Shown: one piece after another, positions 1 through 5,102 of the stretch | Position numbering within the stretch: position 1 is the stretch's first letter | How the letters are laid out: every line of letters begins with the position of its first letter | Program-made: the position numbers and the translations under genes | Source of the DNA: CAZKEG01 sp964601575 | GTDB taxonomy: Bacteria; Desulfobacterota; Thermodesulfobacteria; Thermodesulfobacteriales; Thermodesulfatatoraceae | Length of the DNA: 5,152 bases | NCBI GenBank assembly: GCA_964601575.1 | Contig: CAZROA010000078.1 | Location: 1 to 5,152, forward strand | Direction: 5' to 3' | The notes under the pieces: generated by a model | The model's database searches: none | What the model saw: only the letters and a program-made list of their open reading frames with translations | Told to the model about the DNA's origin: nothing

Positions 1-435
1 CTTATGTCTCTCCTTGCCGCCCTCTGCTATACATTTAATATTCTTAAACTCGGTTTGATTATCCTGCCCTTGGTTCTAAATCTTGTGGCCCTCGGGTGGG
101 CCATCGGTCTCCTTACCATGGGACTCATCTTGCGTTTCGGACAGGAGGCCGAGATCTTGGCCTGGGCCTTGGCCTTTCTCTTTATGCCGGTCTCGGCGGT
201 GTTTTATCCCGTAGAGGTGTTACCATCTCTCCTTCAGAGGATAGCCCTTTTTGTCCCCTCGGCCCATGCCTTTGAAGGTATGCGTCAGGTGATCATCCAA
301 AAAGGTATGCCCGTGGCCCATCTTTTGTGGGCCACGAGCCTTAATCTGGTCTATCTTTTGGTAAGCGGCCTGGCCTTTTACCGTGCGTATAAATTCGCCC
401 TGGAGAAAGGGGTCATCCCCAAGATCGGAGAATGA
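1..435 (+). CDS. ABC-2 type transporter permease, C-terminal part (5' end outside window)
   Basis: This is the membrane-spanning subunit of an ABC transporter of the ABC-2 (COG0842, NodJ/DrrB/YadH-like) family. It would export a drug, lipid or polysaccharide with a separate ATPase that lies outside the window. The reading frame is open through the first base, so the protein is 5'-truncated and the internal ATG at 4 is not a convincing start. The visible 144 codons hold about four hydrophobic segments. The diagnostic ABC-2 block lies near residues 55-95 of the visible part: an FMPVSAVFYPVEVLP stretch, then a short amphipathic run and VPSAHAFEGMR. A last hydrophobic helix (around LNLVYLLVSGLAF) precedes a short basic tail. 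The stop TGA at 433-435 touches the stop of the convergent hemB. The substrate cannot be inferred. Family assignment is fairly secure from the conserved block; the specific subfamily is not. Confidence 0.85.
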   Translation, partial: LMSLLAALCYTFNILKLGLIILPLVLNLVALGWAIGLLTMGLILRFGQEAEILAWALAFLFMPVSAVFYPVEVLPSLLQRIALFVPSAHAFEGMRQVIIQKGMPVAHLLWATSLNLVYLLVSGLAFYRAYKFALEKGVIPKIGE

Positions 436-1407
436 TTAGCCGAGCTTCTTGGCCACCTCCTTGGCAAAGTAGGTCAAGATGATATCCGCCCCGGCCCGAC
501 GGATGGAGATAAGGCTCTCCATCATGGCTCGTTCTTCATCAAGCCAGCCTAGACGCCCGGCGGCCTTGATCATGGCGTACTCCCCGCTTACCTGGTAGGC
601 GGCCAGGGGGTGGTTGGTCTCTTCGCGCAGGGTGCGAATGATGTCCAGATAGGGCATGGCCGGCTTGACCATAATGATGTCCGCTCCTTCCTCGATGTCG
701 AGCATGGCCTCGCGGATGGCCTCACGGCGATTAGGTGGGTCCATCTGGTAGCTTCGTCGATCGCCGAACTGCGGGGCAGATTCTGCGGCCTCACGGAAGG
801 GCCCATAAAAACTCGAACAATATTTAACGGCATAGCTCATGATCGGGATGTGGGTAAAACCGGCCTCGTCCAAGGCCTCGCGGATTCTGGCCACCCGACC
901 GTCCATCATATCTGAAGGGGCGACCATGTCCGCCCCAGCCCTGGCGTGAGAGACCGCGGTACGGGCCAGTTGCTCAAGGGTGAGGTCATTGTCTACTTCG
1001 CCGTTTTTGATGATCCCGCAGTGACCGTGGCTGGTGTATTCGCAGAGACAGACATCGGTGATGACGATGAGGTCTGGTACGGCCTTTTTGATGGCGGAGA
1101 TGGCCCGCTGGACGATGCCCTTTTTGGCGTAGGCCTCAGAGCCGATTTCGTCTTTTTTCTCCGGAATGCCAAAGAGGATGATGGCCGGAATGCCAAGGTC
1201 AAAGACCTCTTTGGCCTCTTCTACCGCTTGGTCCACGGAGAGCCGGAAGACACCGGGCATGGAAGAGACCTCTTCGCGGACCTTTTTCCCGGGGAGGACA
1301 AACATGGGATAGACCAGGTGTTTGACCGAAAGCTCGGTCTCGCGGACCATGGCCCGTAAAGGTTCGGTGCGGCGGAGCCTCCGGGGACGGTATTCGGGAA
1401 AGAGCAT
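436..1407 (-). CDS. hemB: Porphobilinogen synthase (delta-aminolevulinic acid dehydratase)
   Basis: Cytoplasmic enzyme that condenses two 5-aminolevulinate molecules into porphobilinogen, the first common step to haem, sirohaem and cobalamin. The 323-residue length is normal for the family. Both catalytic lysines are visible: K195 in SYAVKYCSSFYGPF and the Schiff-base lysine K248 in GADIIMVKPAMPYLD. The metal site DVCLCEYTSHGHCG carries Cys120, Cys122 and Cys130, the three-cysteine zinc type found in E. coli and animals rather than the Asp-rich magnesium type. The family N-terminus RPRRLRR and the substrate-carboxylate region around QVSGEYAMIKAAG are also intact. The ATG at 1407 is preceded by a strong Shine-Dalgarno AAGGAGGG (1412-1419) with 4 nt spacing, which fixes the start. 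The upstream ClC gene is on the same strand 70 bp away and may share its transcript. The stop TAA lies directly against the stop of the convergent ABC permease, so any transcript end must lie inside that gene. Confidence 0.97.
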   Translation of the reverse strand: MLFPEYRPRRLRRTEPLRAMVRETELSVKHLVYPMFVLPGKKVREEVSSMPGVFRLSVDQAVEEAKEVFDLGIPAIILFGIPEKKDEIGSEAYAKKGIVQRAISAIKKAVPDLIVITDVCLCEYTSHGHCGIIKNGEVDNDLTLEQLARTAVSHARAGADMVAPSDMMDGRVARIREALDEAGFTHIPIMSYAVKYCSSFYGPFREAAESAPQFGDRRSYQMDPPNRREAIREAMLDIEEGADIIMVKPAMPYLDIIRTLREETNHPLAAYQVSGEYAMIKAAGRLGWLDEERAMMESLISIRRAGADIILTYFAKEVAKKLG

Positions 1408-1411
1408 AGGG

Positions 1412-1419
1412 CCCTCCTT
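1412..1419 (-). promoter_or_regulatory. hemB ribosome binding site
   Basis: On the minus strand this reads AAGGAGGG, with four bases (CCCT) before the hemB ATG at 1407. It is a near-perfect anti-16S match. It supports that ATG over the more upstream in-strand starts, which belong to other frames. Confidence 0.8.
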
Positions 1420-1477
1420 GCTGTTTTTGAGACGAGTTTAGCGAGAAGAGGGGAGATCCTGCAAGCCAAAAAGAGGC

Positions 1478-3223
1478 CTAGAGCCCGCAAGAAAGTATTC
1501 GATCTTTTAGGACCTTTTGATGATAGGCCGCCAGGACATCGTCGCGTTTGATGATCCCGCAGACCTCAAGGGGCCTTTCCTTGCTTACCACCGGTAGAAA
1601 AGAGACCGCCCTCCTTTCAAAGACCTCGAAGGCATCGGCCAGAGTGGCCTCTTCGGGAAGGGCCAATACCTTGGTGGTCATGAGGTCAGCGGCGACGACC
1701 AGGGGCCTTAGCTCGTCAAAATAGGGTAGGGCAGGGCGTAGGTCCCGCAGGGAGAGCACCCCTTTGAGGTGTCCATGACGATTGAGGACGACAAAATGAG
1801 GATAAGGGCTTTCTAAGGCCTTCTTTAAGACCTCTTCTAATTTGGTGTCTACATAGAGCACTTCTTCTAAGGGGCGTAGATATTCGGTGATGGGGATGGA
1901 ACGCAGGATATTGATATCGTGTCCGCGGACGATGTGATAACCGCGTTTCAAGAGTTTCATTTCGTAGGCGGAATAGCCCTTTAATTTTCGGACCACGGTC
2001 ACACTGGCCACACAGGCCAGCATCAAGGGCAAGATCAGCTTGGGCTCGTAGGTGAGCTCAAAGATGGTCAGGATAGCGGTCATCGGGGCCAAGGTCGTGG
2101 CCGCCACCATGGCCCCCATGCCGATCAAGGCCCCGTTAGAGGGAATAATCGAAAACCCGAGGTGATTAAGCCCAAGGCTTACCGCCGTCCCTAGACAGGC
2201 CCCGGTGACCAGAGACGGGGCAAAGATCCCGCCGGACATCCCGGAGCCAAGGCAAAGGCTTGTGGCCAGGATCTTGGCCGCCAGGAGTAAGGTGGCGAGC
2301 TTCAGGGGAAGATTTTGGCTAAGGGCAGCGTTTACCGTTTCATAGCCTACACCCATGACCTCCGGGAGGATAAGGGCCAAGGCCCCTAGACCAAGACCAC
2401 CTAAGGCTGGTTTTATCCACACTGGCCCTGGAAGTCGGTCCCATAGGTCTCCTGCCCCGTAAATAAGCCGGACAAAGAGATTCCCGATCAGGCCGGCCAG
2501 GAGCCCGATCAAAAGATAGACCAAGAGAAGGGGATAAGGGCCAGGCCAGAAATAGGCCCCTTTTAGGGCCGGAAGCCCGCCCCACATCATCTGGGCCAGT
2601 ACCGCGGCCACGATGCCGGCGACGAGGATGTGGCTTAAATGGGAAATTTCAAGATCAAAGAGGATGACCTCTACGGCAAAGAGGGTGCCGGCGATAGGGG
2701 CATTAAAAGTAGCGGCAATGCCGGCAGCAGCCCCACAGGCCAAGCCTACTCTGACCATTTGACCAGGTAGGCCGAGGAGCTGGGTAATAGAGGAACCGAT
2801 GGAGGCCCCGATCTGGACCACCGGACCTTCTCGTCCGACCGAGGCCCCGGCCCCAAGGAGGAGACTGGTGACCAAGGCCTTAAGAAAGGTTACCCGGTGT
2901 CGCAGACGACCCTGCCGGCGGACCAAAGCAGCAATGACCTCAGGCACCCCCGGGCCTTTTAATTCCGGGGCCAGGCGAAAGATGATCGGCCCGACTAAAA
3001 GCCCGGCCAAGGCTGGGAGCAGGAGGCGCCACCACCAAGGGGCCTTTATTACCTGTTCCAGGAAGTCTCCGGCCCCAGGCCAGAGAAGGTCTTGGAAAAG
3101 GGAGATCAAGTGGCGGAAGAGGATGGCCCCGAAGGAGGAGCAGGCCCCGATAAATCCGGCCAAAAAGAGGAAGCCGAGACTATTGCGGAAAAGAAACTTT
3201 ATTTTAGAAAAGGGATTAGTCAT
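1478..3223 (-). CDS. ClC-family anion channel/transporter with two C-terminal CBS domains
   Basis: Integral membrane ClC protein of 581 residues. The membrane domain covers about residues 10-425, followed by a cytoplasmic CBS pair (roughly 442-501 and 509-570) that in the family binds adenine nucleotides and modulates gating. Family landmarks are visible: GPGVPEV (90-96, selectivity motif 1), GREGP (130-134) with the external gating glutamate E132, AATFNAPIAGTLFAVEV (helix F-H region), GGIFAPS (331-337, motif 3), and a Tyr in SAYEMKLLKRG (about 420) matching the central anion-coordinating tyrosine. Two positions are unusual: motif 1 has Pro91 where CLC-ec1 has Ser107, and Val186 sits where CLC-ec1 has the internal proton glutamate Glu203. 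An open frame continues upstream to 3379, but the ATG at 3223 is chosen. It begins MTNPFSKIKF right before the first helix and has AAAGGT 6-7 nt upstream, whereas the longer form would overlap the divergent gene and adds non-family sequence. Substrate (chloride, nitrate or other) is not settled. Confidence 0.93.
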   Translation of the reverse strand: MTNPFSKIKFLFRNSLGFLFLAGFIGACSSFGAILFRHLISLFQDLLWPGAGDFLEQVIKAPWWWRLLLPALAGLLVGPIIFRLAPELKGPGVPEVIAALVRRQGRLRHRVTFLKALVTSLLLGAGASVGREGPVVQIGASIGSSITQLLGLPGQMVRVGLACGAAAGIAATFNAPIAGTLFAVEVILFDLEISHLSHILVAGIVAAVLAQMMWGGLPALKGAYFWPGPYPLLLVYLLIGLLAGLIGNLFVRLIYGAGDLWDRLPGPVWIKPALGGLGLGALALILPEVMGVGYETVNAALSQNLPLKLATLLLAAKILATSLCLGSGMSGGIFAPSLVTGACLGTAVSLGLNHLGFSIIPSNGALIGMGAMVAATTLAPMTAILTIFELTYEPKLILPLMLACVASVTVVRKLKGYSAYEMKLLKRGYHIVRGHDINILRSIPITEYLRPLEEVLYVDTKLEEVLKKALESPYPHFVVLNRHGHLKGVLSLRDLRPALPYFDELRPLVVAADLMTTKVLALPEEATLADAFEVFERRAVSFLPVVSKERPLEVCGIIKRDDVLAAYHQKVLKDRILSCGL

Positions 3224-3282
3224 CTTAAAACCTTTGTCGAATAGGCTACCATAAAGAAGAATTTCGCGGAAAAGGAGTGACC
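3224..3282. promoter_or_regulatory. Divergent intergenic region between ClC and CoA-binding genes
   Basis: These 59 bp separate two divergently read start codons and must hold or overlap the control signals of both genes. On the minus side AAAGG(T) (3230-3235) serves the ClC ATG at 3223. On the plus side AAAGGAG (3271-3277) serves the ATG at 3283. The middle is A/T-rich. I find no convincing -35/-10 pair on either strand: the best plus-strand match, TTGTCG (3234-3239) and AAGAAT (3257-3262) 17 bp apart, is only 4/6 in each box. Promoter presence is inferred from gene arrangement. Confidence 0.4.
3271..3277 (+). promoter_or_regulatory. Ribosome binding site that sets the start of the CoA-binding protein
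   Basis: AAAGGAG lies 5 nt before the ATG at 3283. An in-frame GTG at 3277 overlaps the last base of this site and so cannot be the start served by it, which decides for ATG 3283. Confidence 0.7.
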
Positions 3283-3729
3283 ATGAACGAGAAATGTATA
3301 CTCCCTGATTATAGCCAAATTCCCCCAGAGGCCATTTCTTTGGCCCAAAATCCCGGCACCATTGCCATCGTAGGGGCAAGTCCTAAGCCGGAAAGACCGA
3401 GTCACCAGGTGATGGCCTATCTCTTGGAGCAAGGACTTCGCGTCATCCCCGTAAATCCCGGTCAAGAAGAGATCTTGGGTGAGAAGTGTTACCCGAGTCT
3501 AAAGGCCATCCCTGAAGAGATCACCATTGACACGGTGGTCATCTTTCGTCGGCCAGAATACGTGCCACCCATTGTGGAAGAGGCCATCGCCCGAGGGGCC
3601 AAGGCCATTTGGATGCAGGAAGGGGTCATAAACGAGGAGGCCGCTCGCTTGGCCCAAAAAGCCGGACTCGGGGTAGTGATGAATCTCTGTATCAAAAAGG
3701 TCCGTCTGGTCTCTGGTCAGATTAGTTAA
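3283..3729 (+). CDS. CoA-binding protein, YccU/CoA_binding_2 family
   Basis: Small (148 aa) soluble Rossmann-fold protein of the CoA_binding_2 family, related to the CoA-binding domain of succinyl-CoA synthetase and to E. coli YccU. The biological role of the family is not established. The sequence shows the nucleotide-binding loop and following family signature IAIVGASPKPERPSH (about 27-41), then VIPVNP (54-59), GEKCYPSLKAIP (66-77), TVVIFRRPEYVPPIVEEA (84-101) and IWMQEGVINEEAARLA (109-124), in the expected order. The final motif is VVMNLCIKKVRL (131-142), whereas family members usually read close to MDRC there, so Asp is Asn and Arg is Leu. The start is set by the AAAGGAG site. It lies divergent to the ClC gene and 56 bp before scpA on the same strand, with a T-rich tract between, so co-transcription with scpA is possible but unproven. 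Confidence 0.9.
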   Translation: MNEKCILPDYSQIPPEAISLAQNPGTIAIVGASPKPERPSHQVMAYLLEQGLRVIPVNPGQEEILGEKCYPSLKAIPEEITIDTVVIFRRPEYVPPIVEEAIARGAKAIWMQEGVINEEAARLAQKAGLGVVMNLCIKKVRLVSGQIS

Positions 3730-3760
3730 ACCTTCTGTTTGATTAAGGATTCGTTTTTTT
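3728..3760 (+). terminator. Possible weak terminator after the CoA-binding gene
   Basis: CCTT (3731-3734) can pair with AAGG (3745-3748) around a 10-nt loop. Two further A-T pairs lie beyond a mismatch. A run of seven T follows at 3754-3760, but five bases separate it from the stem. The stem is short and AT-rich, so termination would be poor. The same T-tract could instead be part of the scpA promoter region (TTGATT at 3739-3744 is a passable -35, with no good -10). Confidence 0.25.
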
Positions 3761-3785
3761 AAAGTATTGGCTTCACTTGGGCTCA

Positions 3786-4484
3786 ATGGATACTACCGAA
3801 TACATCGTCAAGATCCCGGTCTTTGAAGGTCCGCTAGACCTTTTGTGGCACTTGGTTCGTAAAAACAAACTCAATATCTTCGATCTCCCCATGGCCCTCA
3901 TTACCGAGCAGTATCTTCAATACTTGGAAATGATGCGGGCCTTGAACTTGGAAATAGCCGGGGAATATCTCCTCATGGCCGCTACCCTGATCTACATTAA
4001 GAGCCAGATGCTCCTCCCCCGGGAGGAAAAAGGTCCGGAAGAGCCGGTAGAAGACCCCCGACTCCAGATCGTTGAGCCCTTGCTTGAGTTGGCCAAATAC
4101 CAAGAGGCAGCCAAGTGGCTTTCACAAAGGCCAGTCCTTGATCGAGACGTCTTTGTCCCCCCTCCCCAGATCCCAGAAGACGACCATCTCGAGGTCTCGC
4201 TCTTTGATCTGCTTTCCGCCTTAAGGAAGGTCTTAAACAAGAAGCCGCCTGAGGTTTACGAAGTGGCCAGGGCCAGAATCATTCTGGCCCAAAAGATAAA
4301 AGAGATAGAGGCCCTCTTGGCCACTAAGGGGAAAATTTATCTTTCTGGGCTCCTGGCCTTGGCCAATACCAGGGAAGAGGCCATAGCCTATTTCCTGGCC
4401 ATTTTGGAATTGGCCTTTCGGGAAAAGGTCCGTCTCCTTCAGAATACCCCCTGGGAAGAGGTGGAAATCTTGAGACGTGAATAG
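3786..4484 (+). CDS. scpA: Segregation and condensation protein A (kleisin)
   Basis: ScpA is the kleisin subunit that links the SMC ATPase dimer and ScpB in the bacterial condensin, which organises and segregates the chromosome. The product is 232 aa, within the family's usual range (about 230-270). The N-terminal SMC-neck-binding block is clear: VFEGPLDLLWHLVRKN (12-27), IFDLPMALITEQYLQYL (31-47) and GEYLLMAATLIYIKSQMLLP (59-78). An acidic linker follows (about 79-95), then the ScpB-binding middle part. The C-terminal winged helix, about 182-220, includes YLSGLLALANTREEAIAYFLAILELAFREK. The ATG at 3786 is preferred because it begins just before the conserved block; an in-frame TTG at 3777 would add three residues. 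Neither start has a recognisable Shine-Dalgarno. scpB, commonly next in line, is absent here; a methyltransferase gene overlaps the last 8 bp instead. Confidence 0.95.
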   Translation: MDTTEYIVKIPVFEGPLDLLWHLVRKNKLNIFDLPMALITEQYLQYLEMMRALNLEIAGEYLLMAATLIYIKSQMLLPREEKGPEEPVEDPRLQIVEPLLELAKYQEAAKWLSQRPVLDRDVFVPPPQIPEDDHLEVSLFDLLSALRKVLNKKPPEVYEVARARIILAQKIKEIEALLATKGKIYLSGLLALANTREEAIAYFLAILELAFREKVRLLQNTPWEEVEILRRE

Positions 4485-5016
4485 CCTGCTTTATCTTTTA
4501 GCCGCTATTTTGGTACCCCTCCTCGTGATCAAGATGGCCTATGCCATCGGGACCATCCTGGTCTTGCCCAAGACCAAGGGCGCCCTTTTTGTCTCCACTT
4601 CAAAGGCCAAGATTAAGGCCATCTTGAACGAAGTACCCCTTTCGCCTGAGGACAAGGTAGTTGATCTGGGCTGCGGCGACGGTCGTTTTCTGCGGGCCAT
4701 TTGGCGGAGATACCAGGTCTGCGGGGTGGGCTACGAGATAAACCCCTGGGCCTTGGTGGTGGCCAAGACCATCAATTTCTTGACCAGGACCCCGGCCAAG
4801 ATCTATCGCCGAAATTTCTTAGAAGTCGATCTCTCCCCTTACAATGTGGTCTTTTGTTATCTATTTCCTGATCTCCTCTTAGACCTTGCTCCCAAACTCA
4901 AAAGAGAACTGACCCCGGGGAGCATAGTCATCAGTTGCAATTTTTCTCTTCCTGGCTGGGTTCCGATCAAGGTGCTGAAGGTGGTTGATCCTATCTTTAT
5001 TTATCGAGTCCCCTAA
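4477..5016 (+). CDS. Membrane-anchored class I SAM methyltransferase, FAM173 (ANTKMT/ATPSCKMT)-like
   Basis: Predicted S-adenosylmethionine-dependent methyltransferase of 179 aa. Residues 3-30 form one hydrophobic segment, likely a membrane anchor or uncleaved signal anchor, with no cleavage-type motif. The SAM-binding core follows: motif I VVDLGCGDGRF (61-71), an acidic post-I residue Glu87 in GYEINPW (85-91), and NVVFCYLFPDLLLDLAPKL (123-141) at strand 4. A final block is SIVISCNFSLPGWVP (149-163). Recalled comparison: human FAM173B/FAM173A have VDLGSGDGR, GYELNPW and a late ARVIACRFPFPHW block with the same spacing and a membrane-targeting N-terminus, and they methylate lysines of ATP synthase subunit c and the adenine nucleotide translocase. 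The bacterial substrate is unknown. Translation starts at GTG 4477, which overlaps the scpA stop by 8 bp and so suggests coupling. The nearest purine-rich site (GAGGTGG, 4458-4464) is a rather long 12 nt away. Confidence 0.85.
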   Translation: MNSLLYLLAAILVPLLVIKMAYAIGTILVLPKTKGALFVSTSKAKIKAILNEVPLSPEDKVVDLGCGDGRFLRAIWRRYQVCGVGYEINPWALVVAKTINFLTRTPAKIYRRNFLEVDLSPYNVVFCYLFPDLLLDLAPKLKRELTPGSIVISCNFSLPGWVPIKVLKVVDPIFIYRVP

Positions 5017-5057
5017 GTCCCGGATAAGAAAAAGGAGAAAGGGCACCAAACCTGGGG

Positions 5058-5063
5058 TATAAA
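5058..5063 (+). promoter_or_regulatory. Possible -10 box of the last gene
   Basis: TATAAA matches the sigma-70 -10 consensus at 5 of 6 bases, inside the 86-bp gap after the methyltransferase. No -35 match is found 16-18 bp upstream, where the sequence is a purine run (GGAGAAAG). If used, transcription would begin near 5070, after the left arm of the inverted repeat, giving a leader with an exposed ribosome binding site. Confidence 0.25.
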
Positions 5064-5091
5064 GAGATTCGACAAACAAACAACTTCACCC

Positions 5092-5099
5092 AGGAGGTG
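5092..5099 (+). promoter_or_regulatory. Strong ribosome binding site of the last gene
   Basis: AGGAGGTG, an excellent anti-16S match, has its AGGAGG core 5 nt before the ATG at 5103. It marks 5103 as a real start although only 50 bases of the gene are in the window. It lies wholly in the right arm of the inverted repeat. Confidence 0.75.
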
Positions 5100-5102
5100 C
5101 CC

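Larger units (their letters stand above)
5041..5102 (+). promoter_or_regulatory. Inverted repeat able to fold over the ribosome binding site of the next gene
   Basis: GGGCACC (5041-5047) pairs perfectly with GGTGCCC (5096-5102). Inside an AAA/A internal loop, CCTGGG (5051-5056) pairs with CCCAGG (5089-5094). T5058-A5088 can add a pair past a one-base bulge. The right arm contains the whole AGGAGG Shine-Dalgarno and runs to the base before the ATG at 5103. The 29-nt loop (5059-5087) is A/C-rich and looks unstructured. In RNA this would mask initiation; as DNA it could be a protein site. The pairing is visible in the sequence; the regulatory role is inference. Confidence 0.5.

Noticed and set aside
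946..1359. Plus-strand open frame of 137 codons inside hemB
   Set aside because: It is antisense to a complete, motif-rich hemB, and its protein shows no family motif; it reflects codon bias of the real gene.
1435..1464. Minus-strand promoter for hemB (TTGCAG, 18 bp, TAAACT)
   Set aside because: Only 3/6 and 4/6 consensus matches; such matches are expected by chance in this length.
1471..1490. Terminator after the ClC gene on the minus strand (short GGC/GCC stem then TCTTTTT)
   Set aside because: The stem would be three base pairs and would include the stop codon; too weak to stop transcription.
2799..3254. Plus-strand open frame of 151 codons opposite the ClC gene
   Set aside because: Extremely Arg/Pro/Lys-rich composition typical of an antisense frame over a membrane protein; no start signal.
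3224..3379. Longer N-terminus (52 more residues) for the ClC protein
   Set aside because: It would run through the divergent gene's ribosome site and first 32 codons, adds sequence unlike ClC N-termini, and the ATG at 3223 has its own AAAGG site and sits just before the first membrane helix.
5040..5057. Sigma-54 promoter (GGGCAC then CTGGG)
   Set aside because: The -24 GG is present but the -12 GC is missing at the required spacing.
3233..5076. ATTCGACAAA shared by the ClC leader (3233-3242, minus) and the last gene's leader (5067-5076, plus) as a common operator
   Set aside because: A 10-base match between two places in a 5-kb window, both strands counted, is expected many times by chance, and the distances to the start codons differ.
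4879..5079. Minus-strand 66-codon frame over the methyltransferase end and the following gap
   Set aside because: No ribosome site and no recognisable motif; most of it is antisense to a clear gene.
5072..5084. Short ACAA tandem run in the leader of the last gene
   Set aside because: About three units only; more likely just the unstructured loop of the inverted repeat than a functional repeat.
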